35,579 nucleotides of DNA from Bacteroidota bacterium (GCA_013285915.1 JABDGS010000033.1:1-35579); one strand, 5' to 3'; counted from the stretch's first letter, positions 8,387 to 17,463 are shown. Notes: generated by a model from the letters alone, not told the origin. A program made the numbers and translations.

Positions 8387-8603
8387 CCTCAGCCTCCAAT
8401 TCTTTCAATACAACTTCCCAATCTAAAGCACTTGATGGGTTGCTCTTATATGCAGCAAGGCGGTTATCAATCAACTCTTTCTGCCATTCGGGCAACTCCA
8501 TATTTAATTCTTCTGTCAGGGCATTCCAATCCTCAATAGGTAAAAAAACACCAACAGGATTTCCGGCACTATCAAACGTGTATTGTGGATGGATAGTTGA
8601 CAT
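8373..8603 (-). CDS. antitoxin of a RelE/ParE-type module
   Basis: An acidic 76-residue protein starting at the ATG at 8603; the longer frame begins at a TTG and adds eight unconvincing residues. The N-terminal half (QYTFDSAGNPVGVFLPIEDW) resembles the antitoxin part of Phd-like modules that bind operator DNA. The C-terminal acidic tail (WEVVLKELEAEDE) would wrap the toxin. It is followed with a 14-base overlap by the broken toxin gene, so the antitoxin is now an orphan unless another copy of the toxin exists elsewhere. Confidence 0.7.
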   Translation of the reverse strand: MSTIHPQYTFDSAGNPVGVFLPIEDWNALTEELNMELPEWQKELIDNRLAAYKSNPSSALDWEVVLKELEAEDETA

Positions 8604-8699
8604 ATAAAAACATAATTTAATTCTCAATCAATCTCATTATAAAGTTAGTAAAGTTTATACATATTGCAATTGTTAGGTTAGATTTCTTATAGCCAATCC

Positions 8700-8707
8700 T
8701 ATATTTG
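8700..8707 (+). promoter_or_regulatory. candidate -7 element (TATATTTG) for the AraC regulator
   Basis: TATATTTG matches the TAnnTTTG consensus exactly and lies 23 bases before the ATG at 8731. I see no convincing TTTG at -33. Confidence 0.35.
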
Positions 8708-8730
8708 TATTTCGCAAATGTGGTTTAATC

Positions 8731-9636
8731 ATGGAAACAACTACGCTGGAACAGTTTTATAAAGAAACGGGCAATATTCTTCCCGAGGGCATTCACAAGG
8801 AAATTGGGCATTTTAATATTTTTAAAATTGCCGAAACCGTTGCTTTTTTTAAAAAGAAAGCTGTAATGCCCTACAACCGGCGGGCGTATTATAAAATAAG
8901 CCTGATACGTGGGCGCAACAAAGCCGAATATGCCGACAAGGTAATTGATATTGAAAAGAACGCCTTGCTGTTTGCTACGCCTAAAATACCTTACCACTAC
9001 AACCCGCTTGACGATAACCAGCATGGGCTTTTTTGCATTTTCACCGGCGAGTTTTTAAGCCAGAACAAAACCGGCGTAAATATTGACAACCTGCCTATTT
9101 TTCAGCCGGGGGCAGTGCCTATATTCCAGTTGACGGATGAAGATGCTGATGATATTGAATTGGTTTTCAAAAAGATGTACAAAGAAATTGGTGGTGATTA
9201 CGCGTACAAATATGACCTGCTGCGCAATTATGTACTTGAACTGATACACTATGGCCAAAAGCTGCAACCAGCCACCGCATTATACCCTGCACATACCGCT
9301 TCGGCCAGGGTTTCATCGTTGTTTGTTGAATTGCTGGAAAGGCAGTTTCCTATTGAATCGCCTAATCAAAAACTGTCCCTTCGAACTGCTAAAGATTATG
9401 CCGACAGGCTGGCCGTGCATGTAAACCACCTAAATAAGGTTTTGAAGGAAAACATAGGCAAAACCACAACAGATATTATCGGCAGCCGTATTATACAGGA
9501 GGCAAAAATACTGCTGAAGCAAACCAACTGGAACATATCCGAAATTGCTTACTCGCTGGGTTTTGAAGAGGTGGCGCATTTCTCAAATTTCTTCAGGAAA
9601 CACACTGCTGTTTCACCGGTTGCCTTTCGCCTGTAA
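8731..9636 (+). CDS. AraC-family transcriptional regulator
   Basis: A 301-residue DNA-binding regulator. The first ~170 residues form a cupin-like sensor region without a recognisable ligand motif. The last ~100 form the AraC double helix-turn-helix: DYADRLAVHVNHLNKVLKE in the first HTH, then NISEIAYSLGFEEVAHFSNFFRKHTAVSP, a textbook second HTH signature. It lies 93 bases upstream of a short-chain dehydrogenase on the same strand. This regulator-plus-SDR arrangement is common in Bacteroidota and suggests that the SDR gene is its target. The effector is unknown. Confidence 0.9.
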   Translation: METTTLEQFYKETGNILPEGIHKEIGHFNIFKIAETVAFFKKKAVMPYNRRAYYKISLIRGRNKAEYADKVIDIEKNALLFATPKIPYHYNPLDDNQHGLFCIFTGEFLSQNKTGVNIDNLPIFQPGAVPIFQLTDEDADDIELVFKKMYKEIGGDYAYKYDLLRNYVLELIHYGQKLQPATALYPAHTASARVSSLFVELLERQFPIESPNQKLSLRTAKDYADRLAVHVNHLNKVLKENIGKTTTDIIGSRIIQEAKILLKQTNWNISEIAYSLGFEEVAHFSNFFRKHTAVSPVAFRL

Positions 9637-9729
9637 CTAACATATTTGAATTTTGCAAACATTAGATTGAGCCTTGCAAACAAGCCGGCTTATGGCTGTT
9701 TTACCTTTACATCGTAAAAAATAACAGTT

Positions 9730-10491
9730 ATGAGCACAGCAAAAATTGCATTGGTAACGGGCGGCAGCCGTGGCCTGGGAAAGAATATGGCATTGAGCAT
9801 TGCTAAAAAAGGCATTGATGTAATACTTACCTATAACAGTAAAAAAAACGAAGCCGAAGCTGTTGTAAAAACCATTGAAGCAACAGGGCAAAAAGCAGCA
9901 GCACTACAGCTTAACACCGGCGATATAAAAAGCCTCGATGGTTTTATTACACAGTTAACCGGCGTATTAAGAAACACGTTTAATACCGAGCACTTTGATT
10001 TTCTTGTTAATAATGCCGGCATCGGTATGCATGTGCCTTTTGGCCAGTACACAGAAGAGCAGTTTGACAACCTTACCAACATTCACTACAAAGGTGTTTT
10101 CTTCCTAACCCAAAAAGCCTTGCCTTTGCTGAATAATGGCGGCGGTATTGTAAACATCTCATCGGGCCTGGCAAGGTTTAGCATGGTGGGTACAGCGCTT
10201 TACGGCAGCTTAAAAGGCGCTGTTGAAACCTTAACCCGTTACCTTGCTAAGGAACTTGGCCCACGTGGCATTCGCGCCAACGTAGTTGCACCCGGCGCCA
10301 TTGAAACCGATTTCGGCGGTGGCATGGTAAGGGATAATCCTGAGGTTAACAAGATGGTTGCATCTGCTACTGTTCTCGGGCGTGTTGGCCTGCCGGATGA
10401 TATTGGCGGCGTTGTTGCTTTTTTATGCACTGATGATGCACGATGGGTAAATGCCCAGCGTATTGAGGCATCGGGTGGAATGTATGTGTAG
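9730..10491 (+). CDS. short-chain dehydrogenase/reductase (SDR) oxidoreductase
   Basis: A 253-residue cytoplasmic NAD(P)-dependent oxidoreductase of the classical SDR type. The dinucleotide-binding motif is TGGSRGLG (residues ~10-17), followed by the NNAG motif, an active-site Ser in NISSG, and the Tyr-x-x-x-Lys pair in LYGSLKG. The C-terminal PGAIETDF and the short GG ending are also typical. The resemblance is to 3-oxoacyl-ACP reductase-like members, but the substrate cannot be decided. Probably controlled by the AraC-type gene upstream. Confidence 0.9.
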   Translation: MSTAKIALVTGGSRGLGKNMALSIAKKGIDVILTYNSKKNEAEAVVKTIEATGQKAAALQLNTGDIKSLDGFITQLTGVLRNTFNTEHFDFLVNNAGIGMHVPFGQYTEEQFDNLTNIHYKGVFFLTQKALPLLNNGGGIVNISSGLARFSMVGTALYGSLKGAVETLTRYLAKELGPRGIRANVVAPGAIETDFGGGMVRDNPEVNKMVASATVLGRVGLPDDIGGVVAFLCTDDARWVNAQRIEASGGMYV

Positions 10492-10585
10492 AACCACGAT
10501 TTTAAGGATTTTTAAGGGTTGTGAGGAAAAACAAGCTGGGCCGTTTTGGATAAACAGCGCGGCTTGTTCATTATATCATTCAGCG

Positions 10586-12550
10586 TTACTGCTTCCATAC
10601 ATTATTTGCCCTGTTGCCATCAGGCAGCATGTGATCCGGGTCTACCGTTACTGATCTTACTTTTTGCGTGGTTGCTGCATGAATATCCTGCACTGCGCTT
10701 TGCAGCCATGTTTCCACTGGTAACTGCATGCGTTGTTTTGTACCATCCGCCAGCACTATTTCAAGCGTTACCGGCATCGCCATTTTTTCAAGGTTGGCGA
10801 TAGTTACTGTTGCGCCTTTTGACGGATCATTATCAGTATAGTGCACTCCCGTTACCGCCTGGTCAAGCTGCCAGTTATTAAAAAACCATTCGCGCCAAAA
10901 CCATGAAAGGTCTTCACCTGCTTCGTTATTCATGGTGTTGAAAAAATCGTATGGCGCAGGGTGTTTATATGCCCAGTTACGTATGTATTGTTTAAAGGCA
11001 TAATCAAACCTGTCCTTACCGAGGATTGATTCGCGCAGCATCACCAAACCAAACGCCGGTTTAAAATAAACCAGCGGATGCCTGTACTTTTCCGGAATAC
11101 CGTCTGCACGCACCATCATAGTCGGCGCCTGCGCGTCATTTAGATACGGTAATATTTCGTCGGCAGGGTTACCGCCATTTGGCGCATATTCGCCATCGCG
11201 CTTTGGGCCAAACTTGCCATTATCAACAACATCTGATGCGTATACATCAATAAATGTATTAAAACCTTCATCCATAAACGCATAGCGGCGCTCATCAGAG
11301 CCCACTATCATAGGAAACCAGTTGTGCCCTATTTCATGCGCAGTTATCCAGAACAGGTCCTTGCCTTTATCGGTAATGCCATCAAACACAATACCCGGGT
11401 ATTCCATGCCGCCGGCAGTGCCAGCCTCATTAACCGCAACAGGATAAGGATACTCAAACCATGTGCTGGAGAAATATTCCATTGATTTTTTCAGGTACTC
11501 GGTAGCGTTGTCCCATGCATCGGCACCAGCACTTTCCACGGGGTAAACTGACATTGCCATGCACTTTTTACCTGATGGCAGGTTAACCCTTGCTGCATCC
11601 CATACATAAGCTTTTGATGCGCCAAATGCCACATCGCGCGTGTTCTTCATTACAAAATGCCAGCTAAGCATACCATGTTGCACAGGCCTGCTGGTGGGGT
11701 TGCCAATTTCATCAGCGCTGCGTATCATAATTGTTTTGTCACTCGTTTGTGCTTTTGCCAGCAACGCAATTTGTTTGGCTGTAAGTACCTGTGATGGGTT
11801 TTGCAGTTCGCCGCTGCCTGCTACAATCATATCCCAGGGCACAGTAACGGTATAATCATAATCGCCATACTCGCAATAAAATTCGCCGCTTCCTAAAAAG
11901 GGCAGCGTACTCCAGCCTTCCAGGTCATCATACACACACATACGCGGGTACCATTGCGCCATCTCGAATATCTTTCCATTTTTGGTGTCATTATAATCAG
12001 TACGGTTGCCAAAAACACCGGGTATGTTGTATGAATATTTTATATGGATGGCCACTTTGCCACCACCGGGTGATAATGCCTGTTTAAGGCGTATTTGCAT
12101 GCGGGTATCTGTAATAATATAATCAGCCTTTACAGTTTTACCATTCATCTCCACCTCAGCGGAAGCAATATTGTTACCCGTTGTAAATTGTGTTGACCCA
12201 CCGGTTGTATAATACTGGCTGCGGGCATCATTACGGTAAGTATTTTGTTCAACATATAACCACAGCGAATGCAGTGTATCGGGACTGTTATTTACGTAAT
12301 TAATAGTTTCTGTTGCCGATAATGTATTAGCGGCGGTATCTATCGTAGCCGCTATAGTGTAATTAGCACGGTTTTGCCAGTACCTGGCACCTGGCGCACC
12401 ATTAGCAGAGCGATATGCTGAGCCAGTGCCATTATACGCAAGAGGTGCAAACAACTCATTAGCGTTATACTTTGATACATTGCCATTTTCCTGCCCAAAG
12501 CCTAAGGCCGTAATAAAACAACATGCCGTAACCAGGATTATCCTTAACAT
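10586..12550 (-). CDS. secreted M1-family zinc metallopeptidase (aminopeptidase-like)
   Basis: Hydrolyses peptides with a zinc-bound water. The zinc site is HEIGHNWF with the third ligand in FMDEGFNTF 19 residues later, exactly as in gluzincins. The substrate-binding loop reads GGMEYPG in place of the usual GxMEN. The open frame begins at 12643, but the ATG at 12550 directly precedes a signal peptide (MLRIILVTACCFITALGFGQ), so I start there, giving 654 residues. The protein is exported, probably to the periplasm or surface. It lies downstream of purU on the same strand with a 119-base gap, probably with its own promoter. Confidence 0.9.
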   Translation of the reverse strand: MLRIILVTACCFITALGFGQENGNVSKYNANELFAPLAYNGTGSAYRSANGAPGARYWQNRANYTIAATIDTAANTLSATETINYVNNSPDTLHSLWLYVEQNTYRNDARSQYYTTGGSTQFTTGNNIASAEVEMNGKTVKADYIITDTRMQIRLKQALSPGGGKVAIHIKYSYNIPGVFGNRTDYNDTKNGKIFEMAQWYPRMCVYDDLEGWSTLPFLGSGEFYCEYGDYDYTVTVPWDMIVAGSGELQNPSQVLTAKQIALLAKAQTSDKTIMIRSADEIGNPTSRPVQHGMLSWHFVMKNTRDVAFGASKAYVWDAARVNLPSGKKCMAMSVYPVESAGADAWDNATEYLKKSMEYFSSTWFEYPYPVAVNEAGTAGGMEYPGIVFDGITDKGKDLFWITAHEIGHNWFPMIVGSDERRYAFMDEGFNTFIDVYASDVVDNGKFGPKRDGEYAPNGGNPADEILPYLNDAQAPTMMVRADGIPEKYRHPLVYFKPAFGLVMLRESILGKDRFDYAFKQYIRNWAYKHPAPYDFFNTMNNEAGEDLSWFWREWFFNNWQLDQAVTGVHYTDNDPSKGATVTIANLEKMAMPVTLEIVLADGTKQRMQLPVETWLQSAVQDIHAATTQKVRSVTVDPDHMLPDGNRANNVWKQ

Positions 12551-12669
12551 CTTATCCAAATTTTTATTCAGCGTGAAATTATACATTGTTGCTTGGAATT
12601 GAATGAATATTTGATGACTGTTTAAATAACCGTTTTCGGTCAACTTGCTTTGGCAAATTTGCGCTTCAC

Positions 12670-13497
12670 CTACTCAAACACCACTGTTTTATTTTTATAC
12701 ACGAACACCCTGTCTTCAAATAGCAGTTGCAGCGCCCTGGCAAAAACCGCAGTCTCAATTTCTTTACCGGCGCGCATCATATCGGCAGCGGTATAATTAT
12801 GACTTACAGGTATTATCTGCTGTGCAATAATGGGGCCTTCATCAAGATCGTTCGTAACAAAATGGGCAGTAGCCCCAATAAGCTTTACACCACGTTCAAA
12901 TGCCTGTTTATAAGGGTTTGCGCCAATAAAGGCAGGCAGAAAAGAATGGTGTATATTAATAATTTGTCCCGCGAAATTTGATATAAACTGTGGCGACAAT
13001 ATGCGCATAAATTTTGCCAGCGCTATATGATCAAAGCTATACTGCTGTAAGCACTCTGTCACATCATTCTCAAATATCTCTTTTGTTTTATCATCATGGT
13101 TTACGTAATGAAAAGGCACTTCAAAACGGCTGCAAATATCTGCCAATACAGGATGATTGCCTACAACACATTCAACGGTTGCGCCTAATGTTTTAAAATG
13201 GTTGCGTATTAATATATCGCTAAGGCAGTGGTATTCTTTTGTTACAAGCACCGCCAATTTCTTCTCGGGCTGCGGGTTAACATGCACCTGTGCGCCCTGC
13301 GGCAATGCAGCTTCCAGCTTGTGTTGCAATGCAGTGGCATCAACCCGTTTTTGTACCTGCAAACGCGCAAAAAACATCTCCTCTGCAACATCAACATGCT
13401 CACGCATCGAAATAATATTTATCTGCTCACCGGCCAGCAAACCAGAAATGGCTGCCACAAGGCCAACTTTATCTTTACACTGTATTACAATAATCAT
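12670..13497 (-). CDS. purU: formyltetrahydrofolate deformylase
   Basis: Hydrolyses 10-formyl-THF to THF and formate, balancing one-carbon pools and supplying formate for PurT. The first ~80 residues form an ACT regulatory domain (VIQCKDKVGLVAAISGLL). The remainder is the formyltransferase-like catalytic domain, with INIHHSFLPAF and the TNDLDEGPII segment containing the catalytic Asp. Its length of 275 residues matches the family (E. coli about 280). The start ATG is at 13497. Confidence 0.95.
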   Translation of the reverse strand: MIIVIQCKDKVGLVAAISGLLAGEQINIISMREHVDVAEEMFFARLQVQKRVDATALQHKLEAALPQGAQVHVNPQPEKKLAVLVTKEYHCLSDILIRNHFKTLGATVECVVGNHPVLADICSRFEVPFHYVNHDDKTKEIFENDVTECLQQYSFDHIALAKFMRILSPQFISNFAGQIINIHHSFLPAFIGANPYKQAFERGVKLIGATAHFVTNDLDEGPIIAQQIIPVSHNYTAADMMRAGKEIETAVFARALQLLFEDRVFVYKNKTVVFE

Positions 13498-13596
13498 GTT
13501 TGTAAAATAAAAACAGTTAACAAATAATTGAATATTTATTGCTTTACTGTTAACTGTAAAAGGATGAAAAAACCAAAAGATTTACCAGTGGTATTT

Positions 13597-13761
13597 TTAG
13601 TTAAGTTTTTCAGGCCTGTTTTTTTCCCGGGGTGTTACGGAAAGAGGTTTATTCCGTCTTTCAGAAGCGGTTTTTCTCTTTTTTATTGCTGCATATACAC
13701 CGGCTGCCCAATAGCCAAGAGCGAATGCTAAAATAAAGATCCCGCATACTTCTAAGATCAT
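13597..13761 (-). CDS. small single-pass membrane protein (54 residues)
   Basis: A short reverse-strand reading frame with an ATG at 13761 and TAA at 13597. Residues 2-25 form one hydrophobic helix (LEVCGIFILAFALGYWAAGV), and the remaining ~28 residues are strongly basic (KKRKTASERRNK...). That pattern of one helix then a charged cytoplasmic tail is what a real small membrane protein shows, and it is unlike a random frame. It has no detectable family. It lies in the gap between purU and the fucosidase gene, all on the same strand. Function unknown. Confidence 0.55.
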   Translation of the reverse strand: MILEVCGIFILAFALGYWAAGVYAAIKKRKTASERRNKPLSVTPREKNRPEKLN

Positions 13762-13894
13762 GCCCCAAGTTAGAAAAAAATCAGTTACCGTATATCATGT
13801 TATGCCTTTTTAATTATATATCTCCGTAAATAACGCAACGTAATGGCCCCGCAACTATAAACACATGCATTATTTAGCTTAATGGTGTATTATT

Positions 13895-15232
13895 TTACCC
13901 ATTGCTTACATCCAGCACTATTACTTCATCAGGCTCATCGTTATGGGGCGGAATATTATCAATCGTTACTGTATTCCCTGCTAATTCAGTATGTACAACA
14001 GTTCCATTTTTTAGCAGGTATGCTTTTACAATATTTTTGTAAGGAAAATTTTGCAGCGTTACTGTATTATTATCTTTTGCAAAAACGTGCACGTACATTT
14101 TACCAGCCTTCTCTGTAATACAGCCCCAGTCCTGCGGGCGCAGGTAACCTGCTTTGGTGTTATACACACTTTCACCGTTTGCTTTAAGCCAGTTACCCAT
14201 GTAAGCCAGCCTTTCTTTAAATTCAGGTTGCACTTCACCATTAGGCATAGGCCCAATATTTAATAAAAAATTTGCGCCAAGCCCGCTTGCTTTAACAAGG
14301 TAATGTATCAGTTGTTCGTGCGTTTTATATGTGGTGTCGGTAATATTAAAACCCCATGAACCATTAATGGTTTCGCACGTTTCGAGGGGCAGCTGCTCAG
14401 AAGGTTTTTGATAACTAAGTCCCGATTTATTTTCACCCGGCAGATCTTTTTCAAACATCTGGAAATCCTCGCCAGCAAAGGGCGTAAGGTGGTGGTTGTT
14501 GCCGATTAAGCATTGCGGTTGCAGCTTATGTATAAGCGCATAAATTTCACCTAAATGCCAGTCAAGCCTTGGGCTGCGGTCTGCAGCGCCTTCAGGTGCT
14601 GTTTGGTCCCAATAGCCGTCAAACCAAATGCCGCCAATTTCGCCATAATTGGTAAGCAGTTCGGTAAGCTGGTTTTTCATAAACTGTACATAATCTTCCC
14701 ATTTGCCATGTACCGTGCGCCCTGTGCCCTGGCCCGTGCGGCCGGTCCAGTATTGGTAATCATCACGCCGCCAGTCAAGCAGGCTGTAATACAAAAACAG
14801 TTTTATACCCTGCTTATGGCACTCATCGGCTAGCGCCTTTACAATGTCTTTATGGTACGGGGAATTCATTATATTAAAGTCAGAATATTTTGTATTCCAC
14901 ATGCTAAAACCATCGTGGTGGCGTGTGATAAGTGTAATGTATTTCATGCCCGCGCCCTTTGCCATGCTAACCCATTGCTGTGCATTAAAGTCAATCGGGT
15001 TAAAAAAATGCATAAGCCTTGTATAGTTTTTTACGGTAATGTTACGGTTGTTCATTACCCATTCCCCATCGCCCGGAATACTAAATGGCCCCCAGTGAAT
15101 AAACAGGCCAAACTTTTCATCGGCAAACCATTTACGCGCTGCAACATTGCTTGCCGTTGGCGTATACGCCTGCTGTGCAAAACAACCCACGGCAACAAAA
15201 GCGACTGATACAAGAACAATTATTTTTTTCAT
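13895..15232 (-). CDS. exported GH29 alpha-L-fucosidase
   Basis: Removes alpha-L-fucose from glycans by a retaining mechanism. The GH29 barrel is clear: KFGLFIHWGPFS near the start, TLITRHHDGFSMW, and IWFDGYWD, whose Asp205 (counted from the chosen start) is the expected nucleophile. The frame begins at 15271, but the ATG at 15232 opens a signal peptide (MKKIIVLVSVAFVAVGC), so I use it, giving 445 residues. The A-V-G-C ending could also be a weak lipobox, placing the enzyme in the periplasm or on the surface. No SusC/SusD-like partners lie in this window. Confidence 0.93.
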   Translation of the reverse strand: MKKIIVLVSVAFVAVGCFAQQAYTPTASNVAARKWFADEKFGLFIHWGPFSIPGDGEWVMNNRNITVKNYTRLMHFFNPIDFNAQQWVSMAKGAGMKYITLITRHHDGFSMWNTKYSDFNIMNSPYHKDIVKALADECHKQGIKLFLYYSLLDWRRDDYQYWTGRTGQGTGRTVHGKWEDYVQFMKNQLTELLTNYGEIGGIWFDGYWDQTAPEGAADRSPRLDWHLGEIYALIHKLQPQCLIGNNHHLTPFAGEDFQMFEKDLPGENKSGLSYQKPSEQLPLETCETINGSWGFNITDTTYKTHEQLIHYLVKASGLGANFLLNIGPMPNGEVQPEFKERLAYMGNWLKANGESVYNTKAGYLRPQDWGCITEKAGKMYVHVFAKDNNTVTLQNFPYKNIVKAYLLKNGTVVHTELAGNTVTIDNIPPHNDEPDEVIVLDVSNG

Positions 15233-15892
15233 ATACAAAATATATTGAAGGGCGATAAAGATATAACCCAAAAGCCTAATAAAGCCGGCTGCCCAAAAAT
15301 GCTGTCATCCAAAGCGTAGCGAAGGATCTGCCTGGCAGTATTGGTTTGGTCCAGCATTGTATTAATAGCTCGGCAGATCCTTCGCTCCAATCACCGGAAA
15401 CTGGAAATCGGCAACCGGAAACTTTCCCCTCTCGCCAAAAGTTACACAAACGCCGCCATTTTGTAGCCATTCTGTACACAAAAAAATACGTCAAAAAATG
15501 CATAACTGTTTCATAACCTGCATATTATATTTTTATGGCCCTCATATTAGTTTTTTTTGAATATCAACTCTTTGCTTGCCGTTTTACGCACAAACCTTGT
15601 TCTTATTGTTAACGGGATATAATCCTTTTACTGATGCCATAAACTGCTTTTGTACTCGGGACAAGACGTCTCTTCAATTCAATTTTAAACTTCAAACCTT
15701 AAATTGGCTTTCTTCCTCTCGCTTCAATAACTGGAAACTGGAGACCGGAAACTGGAAACGTTTCTATACATATATATAAAAACTGCTGTTTTGTCCGCTA
15801 AAAACCAGGATTAATTTAAAAAATATTTTTGGGAAGAAGAATGGGCACTGCCGCAGCGTTTTGTAATTTATCTTCAACCTTACAATAACTGC
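15233..15892. other. long intergenic stretch with short repeats
   Basis: No credible gene is seen here on either strand. Besides the inverted repeat above, it contains two clusters of GGAAACTGGAAA-like units (about 15395-15422 and 15730-15760) with intervening AT-rich sequence. The reading frame at 15276-15503 on the reverse strand is made of this repeat and is not protein-like. Confidence 0.6.
15318..15386. repeat. 15-bp perfect inverted repeat in the fucosidase upstream region
   Basis: The arms are 15318-15332 (AGCGAAGGATCTGCC) and 15372-15386, perfectly complementary, with 39 bases between. The arm resembles a GCGAAGGATCT-type intergenic repeat that I associate from memory with many Bacteroidota genomes. 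A transcript would fold into a hairpin. It lies just upstream of the fucosidase and could influence its leader or end another transcript. Confidence 0.75.
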
Positions 15893-16516
15893 ATGAGAAA
15901 AATATTGTTGATTTCTTTATTGTTACCTATTTTTTATAAAGGCATTGCCCAAAATATCGCTGCCTTACCAATAAGCATTACGATAAAAGTTGACAGCGAA
16001 TACGAAAAGATCTATGCAAAAAGCGAATATGCAAATTCTGTTTGGGATAATGACTATTCCATAGACACAGATTCCGTAAAACAAAAGAACTTTATCGTAT
16101 CTGTTCAAATAAAAAATACAGGCGCAAAGCCTGTTGGTATTTGGCTGATGACATGCTCTTGGCAGCATAATTTTACGGTTAACAATAATTATCTACACCT
16201 GCAACAAGAGCAGGTATGCCTTCACAATCGCATACAGCAAGTAAAGCTTTTGCATGGCGAAACCCATACCTATAAAGCTGTGCTTGTAAAGTCAATAAAA
16301 TTTGATTATCCGTGCCAAAACTGCATATACGGCCCCCAGGTTGAGGCAACCAGGCTCGGTTTGATTGTAGTGAATGATGTTTTTAAAAATCAACTTAATA
16401 TGTTAACCTGGCATATTGCCATGGAAGATAAAAGCCTGTGGCAGGTTGTATGGAGCAACCCGCTTTATTTGTTGGGAAAGGGGCAGGATAGGGCGAAGCT
16501 GAATATTATAAACTGA
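15893..16516 (+). CDS. secreted protein of unknown function
   Basis: A 207-residue protein starting at the ATG at 15893. It has a clean signal peptide (MRKILLISLLLPIFYKGIAQ), so it is probably periplasmic or outer-membrane associated. The mature part is beta-rich by eye and contains several cysteines, including a CQNC pair at about 143-146 (DYPCQNCIYGP). I do not recognise the family. The gene is isolated: the neighbour downstream is on the opposite strand. Confidence 0.65.
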   Translation: MRKILLISLLLPIFYKGIAQNIAALPISITIKVDSEYEKIYAKSEYANSVWDNDYSIDTDSVKQKNFIVSVQIKNTGAKPVGIWLMTCSWQHNFTVNNNYLHLQQEQVCLHNRIQQVKLLHGETHTYKAVLVKSIKFDYPCQNCIYGPQVEATRLGLIVVNDVFKNQLNMLTWHIAMEDKSLWQVVWSNPLYLLGKGQDRAKLNIIN

Positions 16517-16578
16517 TAGGGTGACTTAACAGACTTAATAAATGACAGGAGCAGACCCTCTTACTATCCGATGCAACA

Positions 16579-17313
16579 CTAATCTGTAACACTCCCTCTT
16601 TCAGAAATCGCATTTAGAGTGTATTCAATATTATGTCTTAACCACGGATCTCTAGTTGCTTTATAAGCGCTCTTCAAAACTGGGATTGATTTCGTAGTAC
16701 CTACTGATTGTAAAGGCCCGCAAATACTGCTTTTTGTATGTTTATCGCTTACCTTAAATTCATCCAGCAGCAAATCTTCAACCTCACTGTGGCGGCAATT
16801 GCACAATGCTTTTATTGCTGCCCGCCTGGTATGTTGATTGCCCTCAATTAAATTCTTTTTTATTACACTTATATCCACGCTTGCTGGCTTGACAATTTCG
16901 TCAAGCCTTGAAAGTATTGATACGATAATTTCCTCGTCATCTTCACCGGAAATATGTTTCAGCAAAAAGTCAAATAACTGGTAGTCGGTGGTATTTGAAC
17001 ATAAACTTGCTAGGCAGCAAAATATATATTTTTTATAAGGGGAGTATGATGCATCAGCCAGCAATTCTAAAAGCTCGGTCTTATAAATGGTATTGTTTAA
17101 GCCAGAAGATACCTTATACGCATAATGAGAGATATAATCGTCGCTTGCAAAGCTACCTTCTTTTTCATGTTTTTCTTTTATTAAAATCGAATAAAATTCA
17201 TTACTGCCCATCTTTAGAACCAATTGCCGTATCCCACCATTTTCCAAATCATGCATTAATTTATTCTTTTCTTTTTCAAGCACCTTTTCCTTATTTCCAA
17301 AAAAGTTAAACAT
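16579..17313 (-). CDS. HEAT-repeat-like protein
   Basis: A 244-residue, probably cytoplasmic protein. The frame runs to a TTG at 17325, but the ATG at 17313 (MFNFFGNKEK) is the more likely start. The N-terminal half is helical and charged. The C-terminal half consists of alpha-helical pairs such as IVSILSRLDEIV, TRRAAIKALCNC and SIPVLKSAYKATRDPWLRHNIEYTL, which look like HEAT/armadillo repeats used for protein binding. No catalytic motif is seen. It contains two of the window's seven CTAG sites and is AT-rich, hinting at horizontal origin. Confidence 0.65.
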   Translation of the reverse strand: MFNFFGNKEKVLEKEKNKLMHDLENGGIRQLVLKMGSNEFYSILIKEKHEKEGSFASDDYISHYAYKVSSGLNNTIYKTELLELLADASYSPYKKYIFCCLASLCSNTTDYQLFDFLLKHISGEDDEEIIVSILSRLDEIVKPASVDISVIKKNLIEGNQHTRRAAIKALCNCRHSEVEDLLLDEFKVSDKHTKSSICGPLQSVGTTKSIPVLKSAYKATRDPWLRHNIEYTLNAISERGSVTD

Positions 17314-17463
17314 TTTTTTATACAATTAAATAGGCTCACTAATGTGCTTTAAATGTACATAAACTTCACCATTGTTTCATTAACCATATTCCCTTCCTAA
17401 AGGTCTAATCTTTTCTCATTCCAACCGCTCTTCCCCAAAATTTCCTACCTTCCTTCTGCACTT

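Noticed and set aside
9637..9729. Gap between the AraC regulator and SDR genes searched for an operator or terminator
   Set aside because: Only weak, short AAGCCGGCTT-like symmetry was seen; not enough for a site call.
13528..13731. Forward-strand 67-codon frame in the purU/fucosidase gap
   Set aside because: It is opposite the better-supported small membrane protein gene and has scattered Cys and aromatic residues without pattern.
15276..15503. Reverse-strand reading frame of 75 codons
   Set aside because: It is composed of the inverted repeat and GGAAACTGG-like units, and the translation is not protein-like.
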